DNA from: Bacteroidales bacterium
GTDB taxonomy: Bacteria; Bacteroidota; Bacteroidia; Bacteroidales; UBA932
Reading direction: 5' to 3'
Assembly: GCA_017519865.1 (NCBI GenBank)
Contig: JAFWRQ010000027.1
Coordinates: 1-64,000 of the forward strand
DNA: 64,000 nt
Made by a program: the position numbers and the translations under genes. The notes beneath the pieces are model-generated. The model searched no databases and was not told the origin of the DNA. It saw only the letters and a program-made list of their open reading frames with translations. Positions within the stretch are counted from its first letter, which is position 1. Each line of letters opens with the position of its first letter. Below, in pieces: positions 34,386-44,274 of the stretch.

Positions 34386-35180
34386 TCAAAGATGGTAGTA
34401 CGCTCCGAGGATGCGCGCGAACCAGCTCGGGGGCAGGATGGCCTTGAGTGTCACGGACAGGCGCTGCTCGAGCGTCGAGATGATATAATGGTAACGCGGA
34501 CGTTTCTTGCGGACGATCTTTGATATCTTTGCGGCGAGATACTCGGGCTTGAGCCCGGTTGTCTCGTCATGCTCGATGCTTTCCAGGGACTTTGCGTAGG
34601 TCTTGTAGACCTCATACGCCTCGGGAGCCGCGACGCTCTTGCGCTGTGCGGTGAACGAGGTGGCAAAGTCTCCGGGTTCGATGACCACCACCTGTATGCC
34701 AAAGGCTTTGGTCTCGAGGCGCAGTGCCTCGCAGTACCCCTCGATGGCGAACTTGGAGGCGGAGTACAACCCCTGGAAGGGGAGTCCCATAAGACCGCCT
34801 ATGGAACTGAAACACAGTATTTTGCCTTCTCCTTGCTTACGCATCACTGGAAGCACGTGGTGCAGGAAGCGCACCATTCCCATCCAGTTGATGTCCATTT
34901 GGCGGCGTGCGTCCTCGAGGGAGCAGAACTCCAGCGGACCGCCTATGCCCATACCGGCATTGTTGATGAAGACGTCGATGCGTCCCTCGGCCTCCACCAC
35001 CTGTCTGACCGCATCCTCGCAGTCCTGGTCGGACTGGACGTCAGCCTTGATGTAGGTGACGCCGGGGAGCAGGTCCTGGGCCTTGCGGTGCGTGCCGTAG
35101 ACCTTGTGCCCGTCGGCGGACAGCCGCTGCGCCATCGCGCGGCCGAATCCTGAGGTGATGCCGGTGATGAGGATGACCAT
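34386..35180 (-). CDS. Short-chain dehydrogenase/reductase, candidate 3-ketosphinganine reductase
   Basis: The 264-residue protein is a classical SDR: TGITSGFGRAMAQ (NAD(P) binding, residues 6-18), DVFINNAGMGIGG, and the catalytic YSASK with an upstream Ser in CFSSIGG. It is 5 nt downstream of a serine palmitoyltransferase gene in the same direction. The product of that enzyme, 3-ketosphinganine, needs an SDR-type reductase, so this is a natural candidate by context. The sequence alone does not prove the substrate. Confidence 0.85.
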   Translation of the reverse strand: MVILITGITSGFGRAMAQRLSADGHKVYGTHRKAQDLLPGVTYIKADVQSDQDCEDAVRQVVEAEGRIDVFINNAGMGIGGPLEFCSLEDARRQMDINWMGMVRFLHHVLPVMRKQGEGKILCFSSIGGLMGLPFQGLYSASKFAIEGYCEALRLETKAFGIQVVVIEPGDFATSFTAQRKSVAAPEAYEVYKTYAKSLESIEHDETTGLKPEYLAAKISKIVRKKRPRYHYIISTLEQRLSVTLKAILPPSWFARILGAYYHL

Positions 35181-35185
35181 ATCGC

Positions 35186-36379
35186 TTAAGGGATAATTTC
35201 TAGCTCCTTGAAGATGTCGGTGAGGACCTCCACCGCCTGGTCGACCTGGTCGGTGGTGTGCGTGGCCATCAGTGCGAAGCGGATCAGCACGTCGTTCTCG
35301 GGAACGGCAGGCGCGATGACCGGGGTGACGAAGACGCCGCGGTCGTAGGCTTTCCTGACGACGGTCATCGCCTTGATGGTGTCGCGGACGAAAAGCGGGA
35401 TGATGGGGGACTCGGTACGGCCGATGTCGAAGCCGGCATCCCTGAAGGCCTGATGCGCGTGGCGGGTGACCTTCCAGAGGTTGTCCCGGCGCTCGGGCTC
35501 CTCGATCATGATGTCCAGTGCCTTCGATGCGGCGGCAACGGCAGCGGGGGTCATGGATGCGCTGAAAATCAGCGAGCGGGAGTTGTGCTTTAAATAGTTG
35601 ATGACGGTATTGTTGCCGGCGATGAAGCCTCCGAGCGATCCGAAACTCTTTGAGAACGTGCCCATTATGAGGTCTGTCCTGTCGGTCAGCCCGAAATGGC
35701 TGGCGGTTCCGGAACCGTTCTTGCCTATTACTCCGAGTGCGTGGGCATCATCCACCATCACGCTGGCGTTGTACTTCTTGCAAAGTGCCACGATCTCGGG
35801 AAGTTTTGCCAGATCGCCCTCCATCGAATAAATGCCGTCCACGACGATGAACTTGTAGGCGCCCTTGGGAACGCCGCGGAGTTTCTTCTCGAGGCCGGCC
35901 ATGTCGTTGTGGGGGAATTTCCTGACCTGGCTGAAACCCAGGCGGCTGCCGTCTATGATGCATGCATGGTCGAGCGAATCGAGGAAAGTGAAGCCTCCAC
36001 GGAATCCCAGGCTGCTGACAACGCCGAGATTGACCTGGAAGCCCGTGCTGAAAGTCACGGCGGCTTCCTTACCTACGAAGCGGGCGAGCTTCTCCTCGAG
36101 TTCCTCGTGTATGTCTAGCGTTCCGTTCAGGAAGCGGCTTCCAGAACAACTCGAGCCGTATTTCTCTATGGCTTTTATGGCGGCTTCCTTCAGGCGTGGG
36201 TCGTCGGAGAGACCGAGGTAGGAGTTGGAACCGAACATCAGCACTTCGTTTCCGTCGGCCATCCTTACAATCGGATTCTGCCCGGAGGAAATAGGCCTGT
36301 AATAAGGGTATACACCCTTTGCTTTCACCTCATCTGCAAGCGTATAGGCTGCGCAGATATCATCTAGTGTTTTCTTCAT
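35186..36379 (-). CDS. spt: Serine palmitoyltransferase
   Basis: The 397-residue PLP enzyme belongs to the alpha-oxoamine synthase family. Motifs close to those I recall for the Bacteroides enzyme are NEVLMFGSNSYLGL, SGSRFLNGTLDIHEELE, VVDGIYSMEGDLAKLPEIV, MVDDAHALGV, GTFSKSFGSLGGFIA (Lys binds PLP) and RTESPIIPLFVRDT. These favour serine palmitoyltransferase over KBL or BioF. It joins L-serine and a fatty acyl thioester to make 3-ketosphinganine, the first step of sphingolipid synthesis. The position upstream of an SDR supports this. Confidence 0.88.
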   Translation of the reverse strand: MKKTLDDICAAYTLADEVKAKGVYPYYRPISSGQNPIVRMADGNEVLMFGSNSYLGLSDDPRLKEAAIKAIEKYGSSCSGSRFLNGTLDIHEELEEKLARFVGKEAAVTFSTGFQVNLGVVSSLGFRGGFTFLDSLDHACIIDGSRLGFSQVRKFPHNDMAGLEKKLRGVPKGAYKFIVVDGIYSMEGDLAKLPEIVALCKKYNASVMVDDAHALGVIGKNGSGTASHFGLTDRTDLIMGTFSKSFGSLGGFIAGNNTVINYLKHNSRSLIFSASMTPAAVAAASKALDIMIEEPERRDNLWKVTRHAHQAFRDAGFDIGRTESPIIPLFVRDTIKAMTVVRKAYDRGVFVTPVIAPAVPENDVLIRFALMATHTTDQVDQAVEVLTDIFKELEIIP

Positions 36380-36457
36380 TTCTACTGTTTTGGTTCAGTA
36401 CAGTGGCAGTAAAGATACGCAATTTCTTTAAAAAACGCTTTCTTTGCGGCCCACTTC

Positions 36458-36486
36458 TTGTTCTTGGCCTAAAATTAGTATATTTG
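36458..36486 (+). promoter_or_regulatory. Predicted promoter of the secreted-protein gene
   Basis: TTG 36458-36460, 18 nt spacer (slightly short), TATATTTG 36479-36486, 22 nt upstream of the ATG at 36509. Confidence 0.55.
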
Positions 36487-36508
36487 CCCCTTGAAGATTA
36501 TTGACCAG

Positions 36509-36994
36509 ATGAAGGACCATTTCAAATATATCCTGGCGCTGTTTGCTGCCATTCTTTTTACTCTCCCTTCCTTCGCCCAGAAGCAGGAGGATTACAAGGA
36601 CCTGCTCCGCAAACAGCCCAAGACCATGCATTTTACCGACACTCTCCGCTCGCCCAACAAGCAGAAGCAGTTCCTTCGGGCAGTAGAGCTCGCCCCCAGC
36701 GTGTTCGTCTATGACGAGATCGTCTGGCGCGGCTCTTCCACAGTCACGGTCAAGGGTATGAGGTTCAATCCTTCGATGGATAACACCCTCAAGTGCGAGA
36801 TCGTCGAGAACGATCCGGGACTGGGCAAGCGTCTCAAGAGACTGAACTCCGTCACGCGGCCGCTCAGGGGAGTTGTGGACCTGACCGTCAGCTACCATAA
36901 TGTACCTTCCGGGATAGCGGTGGATTACCTTATAAACAACATCAGCGTGTTCGGCATCGGAAGGTCTTCCGACAGGAAATCCAAGCAGAAATAA
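36509..36994 (+). CDS. Secreted protein of unknown function
   Basis: The 161-residue product has a signal peptide (about 1-22, ending SFAQ) and a mature part of about 140 residues with mixed charge and a Lys/Arg-rich C terminus (GRSSDRKSKQK). No known domain was recognised. A TTG codon at 36491 extends the frame but lies at the expected transcription start, so ATG 36509 is preferred. The gene stands alone between divergent spt and the aminotransferase gene. Confidence 0.7.
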   Translation: MKDHFKYILALFAAILFTLPSFAQKQEDYKDLLRKQPKTMHFTDTLRSPNKQKQFLRAVELAPSVFVYDEIVWRGSSTVTVKGMRFNPSMDNTLKCEIVENDPGLGKRLKRLNSVTRPLRGVVDLTVSYHNVPSGIAVDYLINNISVFGIGRSSDRKSKQK

Positions 36995-37115
36995 GCCTCG
37001 GACATACACTTATCGGCTCGTTGGTGCCAGTCCGGCATCATTTTTTCCGCATTTTGAATATTTTTTAAAAATTAATTCGTATATTGCGGAAGTAGTTAGT
37101 CAATAGTGTATATTT

Positions 37116-38339
37116 ATGAGTTCTTCAAATGCTCCGAGAACCTCCTCAAAGGTTCAGGCAATGCCTGCTTCCGCCATCAGGAAGCTCGTTCCGTTCTCCG
37201 AGGCCGCAGAAGCCAGCGGCGTAAAGGTCTATCATCTCAACGTGGGTGCTCCGGACATCAAATCCCCGGACTGTGCCATCGACGCCGTCATCAAGAAGTG
37301 CGAGTCGATGCATCATCTCTCCTACACCAACTCCGCCGGCCTCATCGAACTTAGGAAAGGACTCGTCGAGAAGTATTACAAGAAGATCGGCATAGACATC
37401 GAGGTGTCCGACCTCCTGGTGGAGGTGGCGGGCAGCGAGGCTTTCGCCGTCGCGATGCAGATCGCCGCCGACCCCGGCGACGAGATCATCGTCGTCGAGC
37501 CTTTCTATACCAACTATCAGACTTTCGCATTCCTCAACGGACTGACGCTCAAGGCGGTGCATACGGACATCCGCGAGGGGTTCAAGGTCCCGGACATCAG
37601 CGAGTTCGAAAAGCTCGTCACTCCGAAGACCAAGGCCGTACTCCTCTGCAACCCTTGCAACCCTTCGGGCAAACTCTTCACCCGCGAGGAGATGCTCAGG
37701 CTCGGGGATTTCTGCCTCAGGCACGGCCTGTTCCTCATTTCGGACGAGGTCTACCGCGAGTTCTGCTATACCGACGAGCCGCATTTCAGCGCCATGAACA
37801 TCCCCGGATGCGAGCAGAACGTCATCCTCGTCGACTCCGTCTCCAAGCGCTACAATCTGTGCGGCGCCCGCATCGGAGTGATTGCTTCGCGCAATAAGGA
37901 CGTGATGGCCGCTGCGCTCAAGTTCGCGCAGTCGCGCCTCTGCCCTCCCGTGTTCGGGCAGTACGCCGCCATCGGTGCCCTGGACACTCCGCAGGAGTAT
38001 TTCGACGAGGTGCGCGAGGAGTACATCCGCCGGCGCGACACGGCCGTAGCGGCGCTCAACGCCATGCCCGGCGTCTTCACACCGGTGCCTTACGGCGCCT
38101 TCTACACGGTTGCTGAACTCCCGGTCGACGACGCCGAGGCCTTCGCCAAGTGGCTGCTTACCGACTTCCGTCTCGACGAACAGACGGTCATGGTCACCCC
38201 CGCTGCTTCGTTCTACCGCACCCCGGGTGTCGGAAAGAACCAGGTCCGCATCGCATACGTCCTTGAAGTCCCCGAACTCCAAAAGGCCATGAAGGTCCTC
38301 GCAGCGGCGCTCGAGGCCTATCCCGGCAAAACCGCCTGA
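37116..38339 (+). CDS. Class I/II PLP aminotransferase, aspartate aminotransferase-like
   Basis: The 407-residue enzyme has fold-type I motifs: YHLNVGAPDIKSPD, LSYTNSAGLIELRKGL, NPCNPSGKLF, ISDEVYREFCY, and SVSKRYNLCGARIG with the PLP Lys; the substrate-binding Arg lies in KNQVRIAYVL. It most likely moves amino groups between glutamate/2-oxoglutarate and aspartate or a similar acid. It heads a run with aconitase, isocitrate dehydrogenase and citrate synthase, which supply 2-oxoglutarate, so a role in glutamate-centred amino transfer fits. No clear TAnnTTTG box was found. Confidence 0.85.
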   Translation: MSSSNAPRTSSKVQAMPASAIRKLVPFSEAAEASGVKVYHLNVGAPDIKSPDCAIDAVIKKCESMHHLSYTNSAGLIELRKGLVEKYYKKIGIDIEVSDLLVEVAGSEAFAVAMQIAADPGDEIIVVEPFYTNYQTFAFLNGLTLKAVHTDIREGFKVPDISEFEKLVTPKTKAVLLCNPCNPSGKLFTREEMLRLGDFCLRHGLFLISDEVYREFCYTDEPHFSAMNIPGCEQNVILVDSVSKRYNLCGARIGVIASRNKDVMAAALKFAQSRLCPPVFGQYAAIGALDTPQEYFDEVREEYIRRRDTAVAALNAMPGVFTPVPYGAFYTVAELPVDDAEAFAKWLLTDFRLDEQTVMVTPAASFYRTPGVGKNQVRIAYVLEVPELQKAMKVLAAALEAYPGKTA

Positions 38340-38344
38340 AGACC

Positions 38345-40537
38345 ATGATTTACGATATGGACATGATCCGGACCCATTACGAAACGTATGGAGCCCGGGT
38401 GAAAGTCGCAAAGGCCGCGATGGCGAGGCCGCTGACACTGGCAGAGAAAATCCTTTTCGCACATTTATACGAACCCGGCTCGCCCGAGCCGGCTCGCGGC
38501 AGCTACGCCTGCTTCCACCCGGACAGGGTCGCCATGCAGGACGCCACCGCACAGATGGCCGTCCTTCAGTTCATGAATGCCGGCAGGGACCAGGTCTGCG
38601 CTCCCACTACCGTCCATTGCGACCATCTCATCTGCGCCCGCAAGGGTGCCGAAACCGACCTCCCGGAGGCCTGCAGGGTCAACAGCGAGGTATATGGCTT
38701 CCTGGCTGCTGCGGCCTTGCGTTACGGTATGGGCTTCTGGAAGCCGGGGGCGGGCATCATCCATCAGGTCATCCTTGAGAACTATGCTTTCCCGGGCGGG
38801 ATGATGGTCGGAACCGACTCGCACACCCCCAATGCCGGAGGTCTCGGAATGCTCGCAATCGGAGTTGGAGGAGCCGATGCCGTGGACGTAATGACCGGAA
38901 TGGAATGGGAACTCAAGGTTCCCCAGCTCATCGGTGTGAAACTCACCGGAAGCCTCTCCGGCTGGGCTTCCCCCAAGGATGTGATCCTGAAACTGGCTGG
39001 TATCCTGTCCGTCAAGGGCGGTACCAACGCTATCATAGAATACTTCGGAGAAGGCACCAAGACCATCTCCTGCACCGGAAAGGCGACAATCTGCAATATG
39101 GGTGCGGAGGTCGGCGCGACATGCTCCGTCTTCCCCTTCGACGCCAAGATGGTAGCATACCTCAAGGCCACAGGCCGTGCGGCAGTGGCCACGATGGCCG
39201 TGATGAACGAGGAGCACCTGCGTGCTGACGACGAGGTCCTCGCGCATCCCGAGGAGTATTACGACAGGGTGATTGAGATCGACCTCTCCGAACTGGAGCC
39301 ATATGTCAACGGCCCTTTCACGCCCGATGCCGCTTGTCCGTTGTCGCAGATGCCTGCACGCGTAGCGGAGAAGGGATATCCCAAGAAGATTGAGGTCAGC
39401 CTGATAGGCTCCTGTACCAATTCATCCTACCAGGACCTGGCGGCGGCTGCGGCGGTTGTGCGCGATGCGCTTGCCGCCGGCATGCAGCCCAAGGCCAGGA
39501 TAATAGTCAACCCCGGCAGCGAGACCATCAAGGCTACTGCGGAGCGTGACGGCCTGCTGGCGGTGCTGCGCAAGGCCGGCGCCGTGATCATGGCGAACGC
39601 CTGCGGCCCGTGCATAGGCCAGTGGAAACGCGATGTCCCGGAGAAGGAAGCCGGAAAGCCCAACACCATCGTCACTTCCTTCAACCGCAATTTCGCTAAG
39701 CGCGCTGACGGCAACCCCAATACGCACGCGTTCATCGTTTCGCCCCAGATCGCGGCTGCGCTGGCTTTCAGCGGCACATTCGCATTGCCGGAAGGCCTTG
39801 CCGCCCCTTGCGTAGACGAACTTCCCCCGAAGGGCTTCGCCGTCGGCGCCGCGGGGTACCAGGCCCCCGTCCCCGGGAGTCCCGAGCCGGAGATCGATCC
39901 TTCAAGCGAGCGCATCCAGCGCCTGGAGCCTTTCCCGGCCTGGGACGGCAAGGACTTCGTCGGTCTGCCGCTTCTTATCAAGACTGCGGGCAAGTGCACG
40001 ACCGACCACATCTCGATGGCCGGCCCCTGGCTCCGCTTCCGCGGCCATCTGCAGAACATTTCGCAGAACCTCCTGCTCGGCGCCACCGACGCTTTCACCG
40101 GTGTGTCCGGCGTTCCGGTCGCGCAGCGCGCTGCGGAACTGCGTGACGCCGAAGGCGGCAGCGTCATCGTCGCCGAGGACAACTATGGAGAGGGCTCCAG
40201 CCGCGAGCATGCAGCCATGGAACCCCGCTATCTGGGCGTGAAGGCGATCATTGCTAAGAGTTTCGCCCGCATACACGAGACCAACCTCAAGAAGCAGGGA
40301 GTGCTTGCCCTGACTTTTTCTGATCCTGCCGATTATGCCAGGGTCCGCCAGGACGACCGCATAAGCGTCGCCTGCTCCGCCCTCAAGCCCGGCGAGCCGG
40401 TGGCGGTGCTCCTGCAGCACGCTGACGGCACCGAGGAAGGCTTCCAGACCAGGCACAGCTACAACGACCAGCAGATAGGCTGGCTTCGCGCCGGTTCCGC
40501 CCTCAACGCACTGTCGGCCGGACGCAACGACCTTTAA
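38345..40537 (+). CDS. Aconitate hydratase
   Basis: The 730-residue protein matches the mitochondrial-type aconitases of Bacteroidota. The [4Fe-4S] ligands are in GSCTNSSYQD and ANACGPCIGQW. TDSHTPNAGG and EDNYGEGSSREHAAMEPRYL are substrate-site motifs; the latter lies in the swivelling C-terminal domain. It isomerises citrate to isocitrate. It starts 5 nt after the aminotransferase gene, and icd follows after 18 nt. Confidence 0.95.
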   Translation: MIYDMDMIRTHYETYGARVKVAKAAMARPLTLAEKILFAHLYEPGSPEPARGSYACFHPDRVAMQDATAQMAVLQFMNAGRDQVCAPTTVHCDHLICARKGAETDLPEACRVNSEVYGFLAAAALRYGMGFWKPGAGIIHQVILENYAFPGGMMVGTDSHTPNAGGLGMLAIGVGGADAVDVMTGMEWELKVPQLIGVKLTGSLSGWASPKDVILKLAGILSVKGGTNAIIEYFGEGTKTISCTGKATICNMGAEVGATCSVFPFDAKMVAYLKATGRAAVATMAVMNEEHLRADDEVLAHPEEYYDRVIEIDLSELEPYVNGPFTPDAACPLSQMPARVAEKGYPKKIEVSLIGSCTNSSYQDLAAAAAVVRDALAAGMQPKARIIVNPGSETIKATAERDGLLAVLRKAGAVIMANACGPCIGQWKRDVPEKEAGKPNTIVTSFNRNFAKRADGNPNTHAFIVSPQIAAALAFSGTFALPEGLAAPCVDELPPKGFAVGAAGYQAPVPGSPEPEIDPSSERIQRLEPFPAWDGKDFVGLPLLIKTAGKCTTDHISMAGPWLRFRGHLQNISQNLLLGATDAFTGVSGVPVAQRAAELRDAEGGSVIVAEDNYGEGSSREHAAMEPRYLGVKAIIAKSFARIHETNLKKQGVLALTFSDPADYARVRQDDRISVACSALKPGEPVAVLLQHADGTEEGFQTRHSYNDQQIGWLRAGSALNALSAGRNDL

Positions 40538-40555
40538 CGAACTTAACGGACAGAT

Positions 40556-41698
40556 ATGGAATCATTGACAGTACCTTATATCAAAGGTGACGGCGTCGGA
40601 CCCGAGGTGACCTCCTCCATGATGCGCGTGATCGACGCAGCGGTGGAGAAGGCCTACGGCGGTCCCAGGCACATCGACTGGCTGGAAGTCCCTGCCGGTG
40701 GCTCCGCATTCGAGAAATACGGCAGCTATATGCCCGACGCCACGGTCGACGCCTTCCGCAAATACGGTCTGGGCATCAAGGGCCCTCTTATGACCCCGGT
40801 TGGCGGCGGCATCCGTTCGCTCAACGTCTACCTTCGTCAGACCCTGGACCTCTACGTATGCCTGCGTCCCGTCCGCTGGTTCAAGGGCGTCGAGTCGCCT
40901 GTAAAGCATCCCGAGAACGTCGATATGGTGGTTTTCCGGGAGAATACCGAAGACATCTATGCCGGCATCGAGTGGGAGGCCGGCACGCCCGAGGCTGAGA
41001 AATTCTACGGCTTCCTCCGCGACGCGATGGGAGTCACCAAGGTACGCTTCCCCGAGACTTCCGCCTTCGGCGTGAAGCCGGTCTCGCGCGAAGGCACGGA
41101 GCGCCTCGTACGCGCCGCGTGCCGCTACGCGCTAGACCACAACCGTCCCTCCGTCACACTGGTGCACAAGGGAAATATCATGAAGTTCACCGAGGGAGGC
41201 TTCAAGAAATGGGGCTACGAACTGGCACAGAGGGAGTTCGGCGATGCCATCGCATCCGGTAAACTCGTCATCAAGGACTGCATCTGCGACGCTTTCCTGC
41301 AGAATGCCCTCCTCAAGCCGGAGGACTACTCCGTCATCGCCACCCTCAATCTCAACGGCGACTACGTCTCCGACATGCTTGCCGCCCAGGTCGGCGGCAT
41401 AGGCATCTCCCCCGGGGCGAATATCAACTACGACAGCGGCCTCGCCATCTTCGAGGCCACGCACGGCACTGCGCCGGACATCGCCGGCAAGGATGTCGTC
41501 AACCCCTGCTCCAACCTCCTTTCCGGCGTGATGCTCCTCGAGCATATCGGCTGGAACGAGGCTGCAGGGCTCATCTACGACGCCCTGGAGCGCTCCTTCG
41601 CCGAAGGATGCGCCACTGCGGACCTGGCCCGGCTGATGCCGAACGGCAAGGCGATGGGCACGCGCGAATTCACCAATCATCTTATCGGACTGCTATGA
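40556..41698 (+). CDS. icd: Isocitrate dehydrogenase
   Basis: The 380-residue protein is of the isocitrate/isopropylmalate dehydrogenase family: [10 protein letters not shown] at the start, [45 protein letters not shown] and [18 protein letters not shown]. It oxidatively decarboxylates isocitrate to 2-oxoglutarate. The S/N-x-x-L-R-x-x-L-D-L-Y pattern and the context (aconitase upstream, citrate synthase downstream) favour isocitrate over isopropylmalate. Coenzyme choice was not assigned. Its stop overlaps the gltA start by 4 nt (ATGA). Confidence 0.92.
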   Translation: MESLTVPYIKGDGVGPEVTSSMMRVIDAAVEKAYGGPRHIDWLEVPAGGSAFEKYGSYMPDATVDAFRKYGLGIKGPLMTPVGGGIRSLNVYLRQTLDLYVCLRPVRWFKGVESPVKHPENVDMVVFRENTEDIYAGIEWEAGTPEAEKFYGFLRDAMGVTKVRFPETSAFGVKPVSREGTERLVRAACRYALDHNRPSVTLVHKGNIMKFTEGGFKKWGYELAQREFGDAIASGKLVIKDCICDAFLQNALLKPEDYSVIATLNLNGDYVSDMLAAQVGGIGISPGANINYDSGLAIFEATHGTAPDIAGKDVVNPCSNLLSGVMLLEHIGWNEAAGLIYDALERSFAEGCATADLARLMPNGKAMGTREFTNHLIGLL

Positions 41699-43053
41699 CA
41701 AGGAAGAACCTCAACGAATATCTGATATACAAGCTCTCGGACGAGATGAAGTCCTGCACCCGGATGGATGCGGCTCTCTTCAAGAAACTCGACGTCAAGA
41801 GGGGACTGCGCAACGAGGACGGCACCGGCGTGCTGGTAGGACTCACCAACATCGGCAATGTCGTCGGCTACGAACGTCAGGAGGACGGCAGCATCCTGCC
41901 CGTCGAAGGACGGCTGTATTTCCGCGGATATGAGGTCAAGGACCTCGTCCACGCCATCATGAAGGAGAAGCGTTTCGGTTACGAGGAGATCTGCTTCCTG
42001 CTGCTTTCCGGCCGCCTGCCGGACGCCGAGGAACTCCAGTCCTTCAAGGACCTGATCTTTGACAATATGCCGCTGGAGCAGAAGACTATCCTTCACATCA
42101 TAGAGCTCGAGGGTGATGACATCATGAACATCCTTGCGCGCAGCGTGATGGAGTTCTACACATTCGACGAGAACCCCGACGACGTGTCCCGTGACAACCT
42201 CATGCGCCAGAGCGTGGAGCTCATTTCCAAGTTCCCTGCGACCATCGCATATGCCTTCAACATGTACAGGCACCACCACCACGGCCGCTCGCTGCACATC
42301 CGCGACGCGCAGCCTGGCCTCTCGCTGGCCGAGAATTTCCTGTATATGCTCAAGGGCAACGGCTTCACCGAACTCGACGCCCGCACGCTCGACCTTTTGC
42401 TTATACTCCACTCGGAGCACGGCGGAGGTAACAACTCCACCTTCACGGTCCGCGTTACCTCCTCCACCGGCACCGACACGTTCTCTTCCATAGCGGCCGG
42501 CATCGGCTCCCTGAAGGGTCCCAAGCACGGCGGAGCCAACCTCAAGGTCTGCGACATGATTGCCTTCATGAAAGAGGAGATCAAGGACTGGAACGACGAG
42601 GAGGAGATTGCCGCCTGCATCCGCAGACTGCTGGCGGGCGACGCGTTCGACGGCTCCGGCCTGGTCTACGGCATCGGCCACGCGGTCTATACCAAGTCCG
42701 ACCCGCGCGCCGTCCTGCTAAAGGAGATGGCCAGGGAACTGGCCGCCGAGAAGGGCCGTCTGGCCGAGCTGGAGTTTATGGAGCGCATCGAGAAGGTGGC
42801 CATCCGCACCATTTACGAAGTGAAGGGCGACGGCAAGATCCTATGCGCCAACGTCGACTTCTACTCGGGCTTCGTCTATGACTGCATCGGCATCCCGCGC
42901 GAGATCTACACGCCCCTCTTCGCCATGGCCCGCATCGTTGGCTGGTGCGCGCACCGCAACGAGGAACTCAACTTCGAAGGCCGCCGCATCATACGTCCCG
43001 CGTACAAGTGCATCACTTCCGAGGAGGAGTATATCCCGCTGAAGAAACGCTAG
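41695..43053 (+). CDS. gltA: Citrate synthase
   Basis: The 452-residue enzyme condenses oxaloacetate and acetyl-CoA. Motifs: [29 protein letters not shown] (catalytic His), [26 protein letters not shown] and the catalytic Asp region [12 protein letters not shown]. The length and an N-terminal extension of about 75 residues resemble the citrate synthases of many gut Bacteroidales and Firmicutes. Translation is coupled to icd through the 4-nt overlap. With the two genes upstream it forms the oxidative half-branch to 2-oxoglutarate. Confidence 0.93.
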   Translation: MTRKNLNEYLIYKLSDEMKSCTRMDAALFKKLDVKRGLRNEDGTGVLVGLTNIGNVVGYERQEDGSILPVEGRLYFRGYEVKDLVHAIMKEKRFGYEEICFLLLSGRLPDAEELQSFKDLIFDNMPLEQKTILHIIELEGDDIMNILARSVMEFYTFDENPDDVSRDNLMRQSVELISKFPATIAYAFNMYRHHHHGRSLHIRDAQPGLSLAENFLYMLKGNGFTELDARTLDLLLILHSEHGGGNNSTFTVRVTSSTGTDTFSSIAAGIGSLKGPKHGGANLKVCDMIAFMKEEIKDWNDEEEIAACIRRLLAGDAFDGSGLVYGIGHAVYTKSDPRAVLLKEMARELAAEKGRLAELEFMERIEKVAIRTIYEVKGDGKILCANVDFYSGFVYDCIGIPREIYTPLFAMARIVGWCAHRNEELNFEGRRIIRPAYKCITSEEEYIPLKKR

Positions 43054-43054
43054 C

Positions 43055-43501
43055 ATGACTCGCATACTTTTCGTGTGCCACGGCAATATCTGCCGCTCGC
43101 CGATGGCCGAATTCATCCTGAAGGCTCTGGTCAAGTCCCGCGGCCTTCAGGATTCTTTCTACATCGAGTCCGCGGCAGTGTCAGACGAGGAGTACGGCAA
43201 TCCCATCTACCCGCCGGCGAAGCGCTGCCTGAACCAGCACGGGGTGTGGTTCGACCCCGCCAAGCGGGCTCGTACCGTTGTTCCGGAGGACTATGACCGT
43301 TTCGACCGCATCATCTGCATGGATTCCAGCAACCTCCGCTGGATCAGGCACATCATCCCTTCCGATCCGCAGCAGAAGATCCATCTGATGATGTCATACA
43401 CAGGCAGCGGACGCGACGTTGCCGACCCCTGGTATACAGGCGATTTCGAACGAACCTTCCAGGACGTCCTCACCGCCTGCGAAGCGATGCTAGACATTTG
43501 A
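43055..43501 (+). CDS. Low-molecular-weight protein-tyrosine phosphatase
   Basis: The 148-residue protein has the CX5R loop CHGNICRS at residues 8-15 and the distal DPW motif with the general acid Asp near residue 122 (DVADPWYTGDF). LMW-PTPs remove phosphate from tyrosine in proteins. The gene starts 1 nt after the gltA stop, so it shares that transcript, although no functional tie to the TCA branch is evident. Confidence 0.93.
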   Translation: MTRILFVCHGNICRSPMAEFILKALVKSRGLQDSFYIESAAVSDEEYGNPIYPPAKRCLNQHGVWFDPAKRARTVVPEDYDRFDRIICMDSSNLRWIRHIIPSDPQQKIHLMMSYTGSGRDVADPWYTGDFERTFQDVLTACEAMLDI

Positions 43502-43519
43502 TATTTCTCTTTCCTGAAT

Positions 43520-44101
43520 ATGAAGAAGCTTGTTTTCATAGATGCGTGCGTGAGGCAGGACGGGTCGCGGACGCGCAGGATTGCGGAGCCTGTCATTTCC
43601 GCCCTGGCAGTGAGGTATGAGGTCGTCAGGTATGATCTCACGGAAATGGAAGGGATCGTTCCGCTCGACCCGAAGCTGTTCGGGGAGAGGGGGCAGGGGA
43701 GCATACCTTCTTGGGCCGTCAATGCCGCGAGGGACATCGCCGCCGCGGACCGCATCGTCATCGCGGCGCCTTTCTGGGACATGAGTTTCCCCGCCGCGCT
43801 GAAGTGCTTCTTCGAGCAGACTTCCCTGTTCGACATCACCTTCACGGACAATGGCGAGACCTGCGTCGGCCTCTGCAAGGCCCCGAAGGTGCTGTATATC
43901 ACCACCCGCGGAATGGACATCCCGACAGGCGATCCGCGCGAGCAGGCTACGCCTTACCTCAGGTCCCTCGGCAGCCTCTGGAACCTCGGCGAACTTACTG
44001 TCATCTCCGCCTGGAACATGGATTACAGCAGTGCCGGGGAGATCGAGGAGAAGATCTCGACCTGCATTGCGGAAGGGCAGGAAATCGTCCGGAACTGGTA
44101 G
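43520..44101 (+). CDS. Flavodoxin-fold NAD(P)H oxidoreductase, AzoR-like
   Basis: The 193-residue protein begins KLVFIDACVRQDGSRTRRIA, an FMN phosphate-binding loop of the azoreductase/NQO type, and continues with IVIAAPFWDMSFPAALKCFF and LYITTRGMDIPTG, which place it near FMN-dependent NADH-azoreductases. Such enzymes make two-electron reductions of quinones or azo compounds. It follows the phosphatase gene after 18 nt. The physiological substrate is unknown. Confidence 0.82.
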   Translation: MKKLVFIDACVRQDGSRTRRIAEPVISALAVRYEVVRYDLTEMEGIVPLDPKLFGERGQGSIPSWAVNAARDIAAADRIVIAAPFWDMSFPAALKCFFEQTSLFDITFTDNGETCVGLCKAPKVLYITTRGMDIPTGDPREQATPYLRSLGSLWNLGELTVISAWNMDYSSAGEIEEKISTCIAEGQEIVRNW

Positions 44102-44203
44102 GCTGGTCCGTTCGTTCATTCGCGTATCCCCCATGCCATCTGTATGCCCAGGCGGCCATTTGCATCTTCCCTTGGCCACGAAGTGAATGCTGGCACACTT
44201 TGA

Positions 44204-44259
44204 TTCATTCTGTGGCATGATTTACCTTGTTTGGACCCTTTTTCCTGCCACAGAATGAA
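44204..44259. repeat. Perfect 14-bp inverted repeat
   Basis: TTCATTCTGTGGCA (44204-44217) and TGCCACAGAATGAA (44246-44259) are exact inverse copies with a 28-nt loop. No T-run follows. It lies in the 290-nt gap (44102-44391) after the oxidoreductase gene. Confidence 0.75.
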
Positions 44260-44274
44260 CCTCAGGCTTATGAT

